Origin: Parapristionchus giblindavisi
Lineage: Eukaryota; Nematoda; Chromadorea; Rhabditida; Diplogasteridae
Direction: 5' to 3'
NCBI GenBank assembly: GCA_943737045.1
Contig: CALSFV010000214.1
Location: 930,001 to 994,000, forward strand
Length of the DNA: 64,000 nucleotides
Shown here: in pieces, positions 45,140 through 60,400 of the stretch
How positions within the stretch are numbered: position 1 is the first letter of the stretch
How the letters are laid out: the number at the start of each line of letters is the position of its first letter
Made by a program: the position numbers and the translations under genes
Notes under the pieces: generated by a model
Database searches by the model: none
What the model was told of the DNA's origin: nothing
What the model saw: the letters and a program-made list of their open reading frames with translations, nothing else

Positions 45140-48100
45140 TCAGCGTCTATCATATAGACGTCCGTAGTCGCCCTCGCGCTCGCGTCGTTCGTCCTCCTCG
45201 ACGGCTTCGCGTACGTCTGCCACAAGACGATCGAAGGTGCCCTGCATCGAGGAGAATTCCGAAATCTGCAAAGTATCGAATGAAATGAGTAATTATGAGC
45301 ATTATCGTTTGCGTTATCATACTCATTATCACTTCACTTTCCTCTTTCATCATCACACGTTCCATTGTATATTCATGAATACGTATATATTACATTATTA
45401 TTAAATCATTTATTACTGTATTTATATGTACTTATAAGACTTATACTAATAAGCCTACTTTACTTTTTATTTTTTTACCTATACTTTACTAATTATATAC
45501 TTATGTGCTTCTTATCACGTTAAACAGGGCCAGGAAAACTAGTCTTCTTACGCCAAAGTAATAGTTTTATAAGAAGACTGGAATACTAATTTAAAACATG
45601 CGTGGGCTAAATAAGGAAAAAAGTTCTATGAGTGGTTGTAAATTTGTACGGTAGCCCAAGTTTGCAAAATATAGTTGTAGTAATATTAAATATTGTTGCT
45701 GTATTGTAAAAATTTTATCTTTATTGAATATATTTGGAGAGAAACGATTTGGCACTACCGTCAAGCGCTACATGGCAATACTGAAACAAGAATCTCACAG
45801 CTCTCACTACATAAGAATGATTCTAAGGAAATGCAACCCAAAATCATAATTTCATACGTGGTTAACACCGGGACAAATTTGAATGGCATTTATGGATTGA
45901 CGGCATTAATTTCTCGCTCTTACAGTTACATGATTGATGGCCAATATGGAATAATCGAAATATTCAAGTCTCGACTACGATGTTATAGAAAAAACAGAAT
46001 TTCTTTTACAAATCCAAGAGTCGCGCTTTTCATTCGCATTAATGAGAGAGACGGAAGACGAAATTGTCCATGACTGTGAACAAATATAAAAAAAGAAATG
46101 ATAAGGAGACTATAAGCAAAACAAACGCGGTCCGATGTTTCGGCCCTCGGTTCTAGACACCGGAACCGCCCCATGTGGGTTGGGCCTCATCAGTAGACGA
46201 GCCCACATAGGATTTTTGTAAAAACAAGTTATCAAAAGAAAAAATAGAGAGAATGTATTTAAAAGAGTAACTAATAAGCATGGCACCCGCGAGGTCGAAG
46301 TAGGTCTTTCTAAAGAACGGTATATCGGATGGTTGGCATGTATCCAAAATTAAATATTGTTGCTTTACTGTAAAATTTATATCGTATTGTTAGCTCTGTA
46401 TATCTGCTTATTGTTAACCATATTGCACTACCGTCAAGCGCTACATGGCAATGCTGAAACAAGAATCTCATAAGGTTTACAACTATCAATATACAATTGA
46501 TATTTCAAATATTTCCTTGCACTCAAACACTTTGCATTTGATGAAATTCCATTGTGGTGTACGATAAATAAATAAATAAAATTTTAAAAAAAAAGATTGA
46601 TTCTAAGGAAGTGCAACCCAAAACCATAATATCATGGCCCCGATATTACCGCACAACTGATAATAAATAAATAAATAGTACAAATTAACAGCAATAAAGA
46701 AAACTGCAAGGCCCCTTGTGAGATTCTTGTTTCACCATTGTCATGTAGTGCTTGACGGCAGTGCCTATCGCTTCTTCGTATGTTTATAAATATAAATTTG
46801 ACAATAAAGCATCAATATTTAATATTAATACAGCTACATTTTGCATGCATTGGCAACCGTACGCTATGCTGTTCGGTAGGAAGACCTACTTTGTTTTAAA
46901 AAATAAATAAAACTAATTTTAAAAATAAATAAAGGGGTATCCATACCAGCTCGGCTGCTCTATTGTACAATTCACCGACCACCATCGTGCACTCGATGCC
47001 CTCGATCTCTGTCGGATCCTGAACACGAATCAATCGATTAATGGACAAAGCGAAAAATCAATAATTGATAACTACATTAAATATTGTTGAATTATAATAT
47101 ATCATCCTTAATATCTCACGCCATTATTCCTAGAAACCCGTGTATGGCCCATGATGGGATTGGATACTGTGCCATTAAGAACATAGTATACTCATGCCTG
47201 ACAATGACTAGTACTACCGAGAGTTCGAACAAAAATGCCCCAACTCACTGGTTCCCCACTCATATTTTCGAAAGAAGTTACTGGTACCCCAAACAAATTG
47301 CATAGGTTCATTCATTTTTCGCACAGTTTTAACCCTACAACGCTTGGGGGGGGAGTCGTGATCCGCAAAAGTTCCTCTGCTCAATTATAACTATCCCGTA
47401 CCTTGAATTGACTGATCGTATCGGCCAGATTCTCCTCGGGTGGAGCGGAACAGAAGAACGGAGTGACCTGAAAGACGAGAAAAGCCTCATCATAATCAAC
47501 ATCATTCTTTTTTTTTACTTCAAACTATCCTCACTAGTTATATTTATGTGTCCCGTTTCGTGCATACGCAAGGACTCGAAGAAAGCAATTATTATAAGCT
47601 TTCTATACTGGAAAGAATCGAGGGAAGCTAGGGCGCATTTCGATTCGAAATTGTTACTTTTACCCACTTTCTATAAAAATCAAGTTTATAAGGCAAATAG
47701 AGTGCAATAAAGAACAATCGTTTAGTGGCAACCATTCGCTGCCCAATGGTTCTGCGCCCGATAAAGGTCATAGAACTTAATTTTAAAAGAACGAATAAAA
47801 AAAACGCCCAACTCACCCTGACAAAGCTATCCTCATCATCCTCCTCACTGGAACTACTATCACTGAAGACGTCACCACTCCTCTGTCGAGGTCGCTTCTT
47901 GTCTGAAATAAATCGATATCAATGGATCGATAATACAAATTCAAAAACTGACTATCTATGTATGATTAGGCATTATTGAATGCTTAAAGACACATCCCAG
48001 CTGCTTTGAAACTCTCCGCTCTGGCAACACTCTCTCACTTCCTTTCTCCGCGAGAGCGCAGGGCTCTCTAGCTAGCTCGGGGTGCGTCTTTAAGAACACA

Positions 48101-50535
48101 ACCCTTCACCTTCCACCTATCGCCTTTGTATTCGAAAACACATCATGAATAATGGAACTAATTGTATGCTCGAGAAAGTTGGTATATAACACGGGTGATG
48201 ACTATTAAAGACAAGCCAAAGCTATTTCACTCTCAATTTTTCGTATTTAAACATAAACCAGATACACATTTACAGAATTATTTTCATGAATGCAGATCCG
48301 ACAATCGGCTACGATCAGAATCACTAATAACAAGACTAAGTAAAATGAAAAGGTGAAACCAGAATGTGATTGCGCTAAAGGACACTACGAGCTAATTATA
48401 CTGGAAACACGAGAGAGTGTGGTTAGAGCAAGAGTTTCAAATTAGCTTGCGTTGTGCTTTTAAGTTATAAATGAGTGCAAAAGATGAAACAGTTTCGAGC
48501 CATATAGAACCATTAATTCAATCTTATGCTTACTTACCTTATTATTATTACTTTTTTGTACCGTCTCGCCTAGTTATATTCTCTAGTATTTCGAAACTTG
48601 GAGTGTACTTAACATTTTCACTTTAAGTAGACTTAATTTCAAACTTCAAATCAGAAACACATTGAAGCAGATTTTAAGTTTTAAAGTACCAGAGATAATA
48701 TGATGGCATCGATAAATTATCATAACCACTCACTCTCATCTCCTTCTTCCTCCTCTTCCCGTTCATCTTGTTCTCCGATCGGACGAAGAGCGATGGATGA
48801 GAGGAGTGAACGCTGAAGTGATCATAGTTTATATATTTATTTTTTTATTTTTTTAAAATTTCATTCTTTCAATTTTTCTCTTTCCTTATCTAATTCATAC
48901 TGCGATGTGTTTACTTGTAAACGCATAAATTATTTTATTATTATACTGTAATGTGGTGTTACATTTTCAAAACGGGCGCACGGCGTGCGCACGTTTCAAA
49001 ATGTAACACCACATAGAAAAATGCACGCCGTGCGCGCGGCGTGCATTTCTTAAGTTCGCACGCCGTGCGCACGTTTTGAAAATGTAACACCACATAAGGG
49101 CGAACAAGTCACTGTGAGAGCGAGGACAGAAAATCCCAGAAACATTCTTTTAGAAAGAATAAGAAAAACTGGATGGAGAACTATCGATTGATGAAAATAT
49201 CGATTGGCTGGATACTCCAATGACTCACCCCCAGGATCATATTGTCATCCTTGAGCGTCTCACTCATCACATCCTCCTCCTCTCCATCATCGCCTTAACG
49301 AGAATAAAAATGAAAATAATACAATTTTATTTAACGTTATCGACATGTAAGCATAAAATCTATCGTGTCATTTTGACTTCTTTCTTTCTTTCTTCTGTCT
49401 GCACCTCCTTCTTTGTATGATCTTTCTCTATGATCTATATGATCTTTGATCGTGACTTTCTCGTCTACACCTTGCAATCGATTATTTACCAAACGATAAA
49501 TCAAAATTATCAGATTGCGCAGATAAGATAAATGTATAGTAGTATAATGTGGTGTTAAAATCTTGGAAAAGTAGATAGCAAAGTGAAAAGTAATGTTGAT
49601 TTGTGATTGTACAAGTAGTTGGAAAAGTACTAATCCAACACTCGCGCAAAGTACTTTTGTTGTAAGAGTTTGTCAACTACGAAGCAATGCTACTTTTACG
49701 ATTACAAAATTAATACTACTTTTCACTTTCCTATCTACCATAGGTGGGCGCGTGAAAACGAATTCTTTTTTGCACGCAGCCTTGCCATCTCTTGCGGGGC
49801 TTTGCGCATAGCTTCGCATCGCAAAAAATAGGGAAATTTCCTGTCAAATCTGCAAAAAATGGCCATGCGCATAGCCTTGCTTTACAATACCTCGGTTTGC
49901 GCACAGCCTTTCCTCCAGCGTGCCCACCTATGCTATCTACTTTTCTAAGATTTCAACGCAGAATTACAGCCTCGTCGCTCCGCCGTCACAGTCCTCGACG
50001 ACGTCGACATCAACGACGACGTCAGCTCCTCCGATAAGCCTCCCCTATTCACGTCGCTGCCCTCCTCTTCTTCTTCGTCGGGATCAGAGCCGGAACCAGA
50101 ACCAGAACCAGAGCCGGCAGATGGTACGGTAGAGCGCGCGAGCGGATTCACACCTGCACATTGGACAATCAATATATCAATCAATCAAGCAATCAATCAA
50201 TAAAAAATATCCACCATCAAGTTCTCTCTCAGCATAGGTCGAATAGCTACATTACAGAATTGCAAAATTCGGTCGGGTTTTCAAAAAAAAATTCCAAATT
50301 CGGACAGGTTTTTAGTTTGCAACGTACTTTTGACCTATGTCTCGCTGATTGGACAAAAAGATATTTTTAGTGATATTTGCGTGCACGTGTGCTCTGAACA
50401 CTGGCATTGCAACAGATGGAATTCTGGGAAAGATGGGACCGAAACATATGGACACTTTTCTTTAGAGGATAATGATTTAGAGGGAAAGAATTAATGTGGA
50501 GAGAGGTAGAGAGAGGAGAAAGCGAAGAAGTGAAC

Positions 50536-50580
<45 letters not shown>

Positions 50581-51144
50581 AAGCATGCGACAAGGCGGAT
50601 TCATGTCACAGCATAACATCAAAGCGCAATAGATGGTGACGGTTTCGTTACTTTCTTTGGAAAATTTTTTAATAACCATTCAAAATGTAAAACAAAATTG
50701 AATAGAAATAATAGATATAATAGACGGATTTTAAAGGTGGACTCCCGCGAATATTTTCGTGAACAAACTGTAAAGACAGAAAGTTAGCAAAAGTTATTCT
50801 ACATACAGTACACAATTTATTTAACGCTAATTCTGCTTATTGATTGATAGAAACATGAATGAATCATGCTTGCAATCGCAGGCAAAGGCGCGCTTTTTGA
50901 AAATAAGAAAAATCGCAGGCAAAGGCGCGCTTTTTGAAAATAAGAAAGTTCGGCAATAGGATTCGAACCCACGGCCATGCGCTATCTAGACAGAAGTGTT
51001 ACCACTGCGCTAAGAGATTGATGAGGGGTCACTCACTCTTCTTGCATATCACTTTACACTCGCATAAGCGAGATACAAGAGATTTACATGAACATTCGCG
51101 GGTCTCCACCTTTAAGCGGAATTGTCGCGTCTTAGCCGTAGATA

Positions 51145-51207
<63 letters not shown>

Positions 51208-51429
51208 TATTATTATTATTGTTATAGAATTGATCAAGATCTCCCATATCGCTCACAGATCATAACCCGGCAGATTCCAGTTTCACAACGCTCACAAGAA
51301 CTTCAAAAGAAGCACAATGATTGATGGTTAATACAATGTAAAATAATAATAATAATAATCATAATAATAACCATAATAGTAATAATAATAATAATAATAA
51401 TAGTAATAATAATAATAGTAATAATAATG

Positions 51430-51487
<58 letters not shown>

Positions 51488-54400
51488 CCCGACGAGGTCA
51501 CGTTAGCCTTGACGGATGAAGTCGTCGTCCTAGATGATGATGACGTCGACGAGGACGATGAGTCTGCAATGGGGAATATTAATCATTTATTAAATTAAAC
51601 TGTTTTTATGCACCAAATGAAAAAAGATAAGCACAAATAGTGCAATCAAAGATAGTGTTGTTACGCATCATCATCAATTTATTTTATTTATCTATTATAT
51701 TCTTGTAAAACGCATAAACTTATCATTATTATTATTATTATAGCACAAGAATGGCTCGCAGGTTTTGAATAAATAGTGTCACAAAAATTAAATGTCGCCC
51801 TTATATGACTATTTATGCTGAAATATGTCAGATATACATTTATCAGATGATGAATTCGGAATTCAGATTCATGTCAGACCTACGAATGTAGCAAAATTAT
51901 TCGTCCATAGGCAGTTCAAATCAGAATCACTAATAACAAGATCATGTAAAATGAAAGGGTGAAACCAGAATGCGCCTGCGTGAAAGGCAAACCACGAGCC
52001 AACTTTAGCCACCGCATTTCCAGTGCTCTCTCTCTCTCTCGCAGGAAAAAAAGAGAGAGTGTGGCCAGAGCGAAGAGTGTCAAATTAACTCGGGATAAGC
52101 CCTTACGTTCGATAAGCAAAGACAATCCCGACCACTTTATCCGGGATACACATCATCCATCTTCTCCCTTTTGCCAATTTCGCTTTTAAAGGGCCACGCC
52201 GAGCTAATTTGAAACTTTCCGTTCTGGTCATACTCTCTCGTTTTCTTTATCAAGAAAGAGAGAGCGCTGCTAATGTGGAGCGCAAAATTAGCTCGGGTGT
52301 GCCTTTAACAACGCCAAAGAGCCGAAATCAATAAACAACAACCAAATAATTCGCGACAAATACTAAAGAACGCGTGAAACTACTTTAATCTCCTCACACA
52401 TGATGAGAATAAACTCCTCCTTCTCCCCTAACCCCTTTGGCGCAACTCCAACTCGTCCATTACTCTTCTTTTCTTCCAGCCTACTCTCTCTATCTAACCA
52501 TCCTCGCTCTCTCACTCCTCTCTTCTGCTCTCTCTCTCACTATGTCTAACATCCTACACTCTCTCCTTTCTCAGTGTCTCTCCATCTCCTCTTTATCTGT
52601 CTGTCTCTCTCTTTCTCTCTTTCTCTCTTTCTCTCTCTCTCCTGCTTACTACTCTTCTCCCTCCACCAACTAGTCTTCCTCCGCACACCCATGCATGGGC
52701 GTGGACACGCCTGCAGCCTACTCGAATTACATCTAATCTATGGAAGTGTGTGGGTATTCGTAAACGTCGCCCGCCTACACCACACCACACCAAACTCCCT
52801 TCAAACAATTGATCATCACAATGTATTCAATAAAGGGATATTATTATTAGACAAAAAAGAATGGTCTACCGCAGAAATCCCCAAAAGATCCTCTTTCTCT
52901 TTGTAATGTCTGGTCAAACTTGGACCTGGTTTGAACAGGTTTCACGATTCACATATGTGATTCGAAAACAGCAAAGGCTCAATACCACTGTCTCCGCTGA
53001 GTGTACAAGGAACGAACTTCTCCGTTTTTGGCCCAAGCTATCTTGCAATTCAAAAACGCACTCATTTTGGCTGTAATCGACCACGCGCAGAAGAGCATTA
53101 TGAACAAACATGGGCGGGGTACCTGGAGCTCGATTCTACATGGGGCATCCGAACGAAAAATGGTTAATTTTACAGAGGGCTTTCACCTTTTTTATCAAAA
53201 ATTTCACCTAAAAGTCATTTTTTACTTGGGGCATTCCTCAAATTCTCGAAACGCCCTAATTTTACAGGGGGTACCCCCATGTCGGCGCCCATGTATGATT
53301 ATGAATGAGGAACGTGATTGATTAACAACTAATGCAACCTAGAAACTCCAAAACCCCTTGCAATAATCATTATTGCCTGCAGGCTCTATAGATCAAAAGT
53401 ATATTGACCAATATATTGAAAGATCAAATATGATAAACTATTTTTTAGATCGTCTGATAAGCCTAGAGAGACGTGAACGGTGTTTCAGCTCTGGTCTTGA
53501 CACCGACCACTCTCCTGTGGGTGGGAAAGACTAAACTACAAACTACAAAAGGCACTCTTCACTCACCATCCTCCCTATTGCCTGTATTGACCTATACTTG
53601 AACCAAAGATCAAACTACACACTACAAAACATCACTCTCCATCCTCCCTATTCCCGGTGCATTGTCTGTATTGACAAATAGTTGGACCAAAGATCAAACT
53701 ACAAACTACAAAACCACTCACCCTCCTCCCTATTCCCGGTTGCATTGGCCGCGATGGAGGCAGTGAGAGCGGGCGACAGTCCATGGGTCAGCAGAACGCC
53801 CGTGTACGACGAGAGGAGCAGCTGACGGAAGGGAATGTCGTCGGCGATGCGGGCACGGGACTGCAAAGATAAGCGGAGAGAATGAGTACGGTAGTATGGT
53901 TACGGTAGGATACCCACGTGAGATACTGTACAGATCAAACACCGAGAATGGGTACGGTAGGCATGACAGGATATCGGTAGAGATACTGTAGGGATACAGT
54001 AAAGATACGGTAGATATACCCGAGAGATCGATATACCGTATAGATACTGCACAGATACCATACAGATACGGTAGGCGCGAGCCATGATTTTTAAAAAAAT
54101 ATTTGCAAAGCTGTGACTGGTCAATTATCAACGAATATAAATAGAACTAAATCAGCCCAAGCAGAAACACGAAATCCACATCAATATCTTACATACACGG
54201 GCAGCTATTTTAACAGCAATGTGCGATCTGGCTACCAGTTTTCCACGAGAAAGATATTTTTAATGGCTTTTTTTAACACATTCGTTTATTCTCTCTCGAA
54301 ATTTCACTAATATCATCGTTTTTTTTTTACCAAATAGCACTTGCGATCGGCATTCCGATTTTCTGTTTCGTGAAAATACTCGTAGGTTGTCCTCTCGGCA

Positions 54401-57400
54401 CTACTCCAGAAGCCCAGATTTGGGTTGTAGCCTTTGAATAGATTTAGGTAATTAGAATGTTCAGGAAACTAGGACAACCTAATCAAGGGATTCGGACGGC
54501 TAAACTATAGTTAACTTTGACCCTAGCTCTGCAAACTTTTGAGGCGATCTAGGCTTCTGGAATAGTCCTCTCACTAACCCTGATCATATCATCGTCGTCA
54601 TCTGAATCCGTATCCTCCTCGTCCTCATCGGCCCTCTTCTGTCTCTCTTTCAGATCCGACGACGATTTGCTGCAAGGATATGATGAGTCAATAGCATTGG
54701 CGTATGTTTCCATGCAGGTTATTGATCGAAGTTTGATCATCGAACTACGGACTCATCCACTCAGGGATAATATCGGGTATCTCGTAGGATAGGCCAACCC
54801 GAAATTTTTTAAAAATTTTATCACACTTATCAAATTTCACTAGTTGCGGGTTGTCTCAAAATGTGTCTACCTATAAGCACTTGAAAGGTTTCGCATATTC
54901 ACACAGCGTTTCGAGAGCGGGTGTAACAGAGAATAAGGTAGAACGAAAAAGTGAAAGAGCATGCAAAAATGAGAGAGCACAGACGATGAGAGTACATCAC
55001 GGTGCAGTCATACCGTTTTTTTGGCATTTTGCCAAATATTCAATGCGCGCTCTCTCTGTGTTGAAGAAACGCTGTGTATTCACAGACCATCACTACATCC
55101 AGTCACCCAACAACAACCCCAATTCCCGAGATCTACCGTACCTGTCATACATTTTCATACTCTCACCGCGTGAGGATTGACCCACTATATACGGCTGACT
55201 ATAAAATCTACCGACTATAAAATGCTCATTTTTTATGCGAAATATTAAAATTTATGGGAAAAATAACGATTTTTCTAAATCGACCCACTATATAAAAATA
55301 ATTCGGTGCGGGCACCGAAAATGTATGCTACCGTACCTATGCTCGTGTTCCTTGACCAGCTCCAGGGGACACCTCTCCGACGATGACTCGGATCCCCCAC
55401 TCGTCCTCTTCTCTCGCAGCACCGGAGCACTGCCCGAGACGTGAATGGCCATCGGTCCGCCTCCTGCAATCAATCGATAATCAATTGATAATCAATCGAT
55501 ATTCACTCAATAATCAATCGATAATCAATCGATAATCTAGACCTCCATATGTGTACAACATCGGGAAAAATCGATATAAAATCGGCGTAACATCTGCGAG
55601 TATGACTGGTTTCATGTGCAAAAAGAGCAATTCATAAAAAAATCCGGACTTTTGCTCAAGTGCCGTGTATGGGCGCTGTGAAGTTCACCTCTTCCGTTCT
55701 ATTCGATTACTTGGCAGCTTTGAGCCGTCACCAACTCAAAAATTGGTCATAGCCAAAATTTGGATTTGGTAACGGCTGAAAGCGGACACGTAATCGAAGA
55801 GAACATAAGAGGTGGACTATATATAGGAGCAAAGGGCTGCCCACAGCTGCTGCCTTCAAATCTACTGTTTACCCTGTCACCTTCCCCGTGTCCTTTCTAT
55901 TATTATTATTATTGTTGTTATTTCTCCTATCGCTTCTGTATAACGCTGTCGCAAATTTCACGGGTGCATCAAATAAATAATTAAATAAATAAATACCTGT
56001 TGGTCCGATCGGGAATCCGCCCTCGGATGTGGCCTCGGACACGGCACGAGAGCGTGATGGTGGAGAGGCGATCTATAGATAGAAGAGAGGTAGGGGTGAT
56101 TGATCTACTAATCAAGTATCGATTAGTATCGATCGATTGGGCTGCAACTTCAATTGCATAATACAAGATGGCGATTATGAAGTAACTTTTTCTCTTTGCA
56201 ATGCCTGGTCAAACTTCGACCTAGTTTTAACAGGTTCCACGATTCAAATATGAGATTAGAAAACAGCACTGGTTTAATATTTGAGAAAGTTGGGGTACAA
56301 GGATTGTCATAAGAGGCCGTATCCATGAACGGTGGCAAACCGTTTACCCCCTCCCCTACACTTGTGGCGTCACGTTTTTGTGACAAACGGTTTACCGCGG
56401 TAGGATGGGTATGGCATCAGAAAGACTACAACATATCAAGTATAACCTACATCATAACCACTAAATATTCTCCTAGCAAACCACACATTTAATTTAATAA
56501 GTAAATCAATGTACAGGAGTGATATGCATGCACACGTATTTTAAAATAACTTGTAACAATAAAACTATTAAGTGATAGTGTGCCTCATGGTGTTTCGGCC
56601 GCTACGTCTACGTTAGACATTTCCACCACCACTCATACTCATACCTGACTGGGCGGACTGGCCGAGAACTGCGACAGTATATCGCAGTACGACGAGGGCG
56701 TACCAGCCGTGGGCGGGGAATTGCCCGGCGAGATGTGGATCTGAAATGCGAAACGAATTTCGAAATTTGATTATTTGAATTTAATTTAATTTTAATTTCC
56801 ATTAATACATTTTCGGTACGGGTCAGTATAAAAGTTGGCAGGCTTAAAAACCCGGTTCACTTTTGCTGATTTCGACGACAATGAGAGAACAAAAGCGAGA
56901 AAAAAATGCAATTTTAAATAGGAAATAATTTCAGTTTATAACAATTACGGAGTTTGCAGTTTAAAAAATATGATTTGAACAAAAAATGTATAATTTTCAA
57001 TAATCCAACCTGCTGGAAGCTCTCATTACTGCCGGGAGTCACGGCGCGATTGATCTCCATATTAGTACGGTAGCTGAAATCGATTAAATTAAGGCAATTT
57101 TTTCATAAAATAAATCAATAAATCAATGAAACCTACGCCAGGGTGAGGTAGAATGTGCCTCCGGGTACGTCGACCTGTCCAATCTGTCGTCGCTTGCAGT
57201 CAGAGCCGAGCTCAATCGAAGATCGACCTTCCAGAACCTGAATTTAACGATTAATAACAAATAATAATAATTATTATAATAAATACACATAAAATCAACG
57301 ATTACCACTGAACGGGTAAGAATTTAACGAGTATTGATTTTCAATTTCATAAATCAGGGAATATTGATGAAAACGACATAAATATAGACGCTAGGTAGGA

Positions 57401-60400
57401 TGAGAATCGGAAATAGGCGAGAGAAGTTGTGACAAGTTGATTGAATGTCTCAGACAACTGTTATGTAAGAGACGGTATAGCGAAAAAAGTTGTCATTCTC
57501 CCTATTCATGTGATGTACAGTATACATATAATTCATTAAATATCATTCCTCAGGAGGTGTTATATTTTTCAAAGTGCGCACGCTGTAACGACGGAGGCGC
57601 GGCGGAGGGGGTTACGGCGTGCGCACGTTTTGAAAATGTAACAGCACCTCACTCTGACAGGTCAGAGACTTCCAATACATATAAATAATCGATACGGACA
57701 AAGATTACCGTACCCTATAAGTGATGACGTAGGTCTGTGCGCTCTGGTTCTTCACGTAGTACCGGTGCATGGGCGTCATGCGGGCAGCACACAGCACTGA
57801 CCTACAAAAGAATGGAGTTATTCATTCAACAACGCTGATTGTGCTTGAAACTTTCGTAGTTTGCATGGAATCTTTTTACGGCATTTGTGACACCCACGAA
57901 TTTCTGGAGAATCAATACGATGTCATGTACTTTCCTCTTCAATTACCAAATGTCTCGTTGAGATAAACTAATAAGTCAGAACGAAGGTACCATGCTTTCA
58001 AGGAAACAGATTTCAAGGAAAAGAGAGAACTTTTTACAAAAAAAAACAAAAAATATAATAACAAATCGTTCTTCGACAGTGCTCACCTCACAAGAGTTCC
58101 CACATTATAGTAGAGCTTGCTCTTGATATCAGACAACTCCGATGCGGTCAATCGAGAGTTGAAGGGATTCATCATCGACGACTCATACGAGAAACACCTG
58201 CAACAAGTCATAAACTAAATAAATTAATACTTAACTGCACTTAACTTAGTTTTTATGACTTAAGTTAAGCGTTAACTTATAACTTAAATAACGACAACTT
58301 GACTTACAAAATTCATTTAGCTAAATTAACTTGATCGGCCTCATGGACTGAACTATCAATACCACACTTCTTTTACAAATAAAACTCACTGAAGACCTGA
58401 TACACTAACCGACAGTTACACAAATCGATGAGCAAGGTTAGCACATACATTAATCATTAAACGGCTATTATAGTAACCCAAAAGCTACCGGTGGCGTGGC
58501 GAGAAGGGCGAGAAGGTACAGTAATCATCTAACAGATACTACAGTAACCCAAGAGATACCGTACCACGTCTCCAGCGGCAGCGTGTCGCCATCGGACGTG
58601 TACAGAATGAAGTCGAGTGAGAAACACGGAACGGTTGGAGGGAAACTAAATGGGTACGGTAATATTGATTAATATCATAATATTTGATTATTATTATAAT
58701 ATGATATTACTGATTGATACGATATGATTAATTTGATTTTATAAACGCTAGTGTACATAAAACGAGACAAATAATGGCAACGAGAGGAAAGATCTTACAT
58801 AGAATTGATTGATTTGAATTGATTTGTCTAGTCTAATAGCAACCAACTCAAAAAAAATATTGCATCGTTCTATTGACCTCGTCTTCAAAGTTGGCGGACC
58901 ACAAAAACCTCCCAAACCCATCTAAAGCGTTCGAAATCGAGGTGAATAGGTATGATCTACATCATTTAGCTTTCTGGAGGCGGAACGCCAAAATAAAATA
59001 TGCGACATCTTTTGGCAATCATATAAATTTTCATTTTATAATCTCGCCCTTTATTGTTATTTTATGAACATGTATAACACGCATGTCAGCTAAGGATTGA
59101 CTGATTCCACTACACACTTTTGAGTTGACCCCCTCATTTCTCCACGGTTTTCGATGGTCCTTGGGTAGGACATCCCTGAACCAGAGTAGCAAGGTTGGTA
59201 GATCAAACATCTCTCCAGGAGCTCACGTCAAAGTTCGTCGTTGAGGCCCCTTCCGATGCGATTTTCACGGCTCACAGGAGAGCTAGGAAAAAGTGATCAA
59301 CAGATGAAATGTGTAATTTCTCGAGTACTTTCAGGTAAAAATGTGAAAATCCAACTTCTTGATTTTGTATTCCACAAGGAATTGATTTTGTTCCACAGTT
59401 CCGGGACCTATTTTGTTTTGGGCTCAATCGATAGAGCTCGTCAATAGCTTTCATTTAAGCCCTTGGGAGCCGATTTAAGTTGGCATTTAGCTGAATGACG
59501 GTCAAAAAACTGCATTTGAATGCTGGTAGATCACTAATAAAAGCCGCGCGTTGCTTTGATCTACTCGCCATTGTCGGCTAATTGACAGGATTGTCCTGTA
59601 ATATACTGGAGAATATGCTCACGATCAATCTGACGTCGAGTCGCTCACCCAAGTACGTTTTGTTCTCGCTGCAGCCAAATCAGCGAAATTAGTCCATTCC
59701 GATGGTTGCTGATACGGATTGACCGATGCATGCTGTAGATCTGAGAGAAAGTTCCATTTAGAGCTCTCTGGATCTCTGGCCAAGTGATCTATGGTTCTCG
59801 AAGAATTCCCGAGAGAGTTCTTGCTGGATTGAATCGACGTAGCCATCTTGGATGCCCATCCCCTGGGTGGAACTGGAATTTTCTCTCAGATCTACAGCAT
59901 GCTTCGGTCAATCCGTTTCAGCAACCATCGGAATGGACTAATTTCGCTGATTTGGCTGCAGCGAGAATAAAACGTACTTGGGTGAGCGACTCGACGTCAG
60001 ATTGATCGTCAGCATATTCTCCAGTATATTACAGTAGAGTTGGCTATTCGGGAGCGATTGCGGGCCCGCAATGGAATTACAATGGCATGACATCGCAACG
60101 ACTACTTTATTCCTACTCTTCTCATTTTTGTGATCGGTCGTTATTCTCTATTCTCTTCACTTTCCTTCGTTCTCTCGTTTGCTTCCCCAAGTTAAGAGAA
60201 CAGAGAAAAACGACCGATCACAAAAATAGGCCTGGTAGGAATAAAGAAATCGTTGCGGGCCCGCAATCGCTCCCGAATAGCCAACCCTATATTACAGGAC
60301 AATCCTGTCAATTTGCCGACAATGGCGAGTAGATCAAAGCAACGCGCGGCTTTTATTAGTGATCTACCAGCATTCAAATGCAGTTTTTTGACCGTCATTC

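Noticed and set aside
44557..45225. 222-residue minus-strand frame
   Set aside because: It runs through the ATG13 last exon in a different frame and on into non-coding repeat DNA. Splice and phase evidence support the shorter exon at 45,140-45,265.
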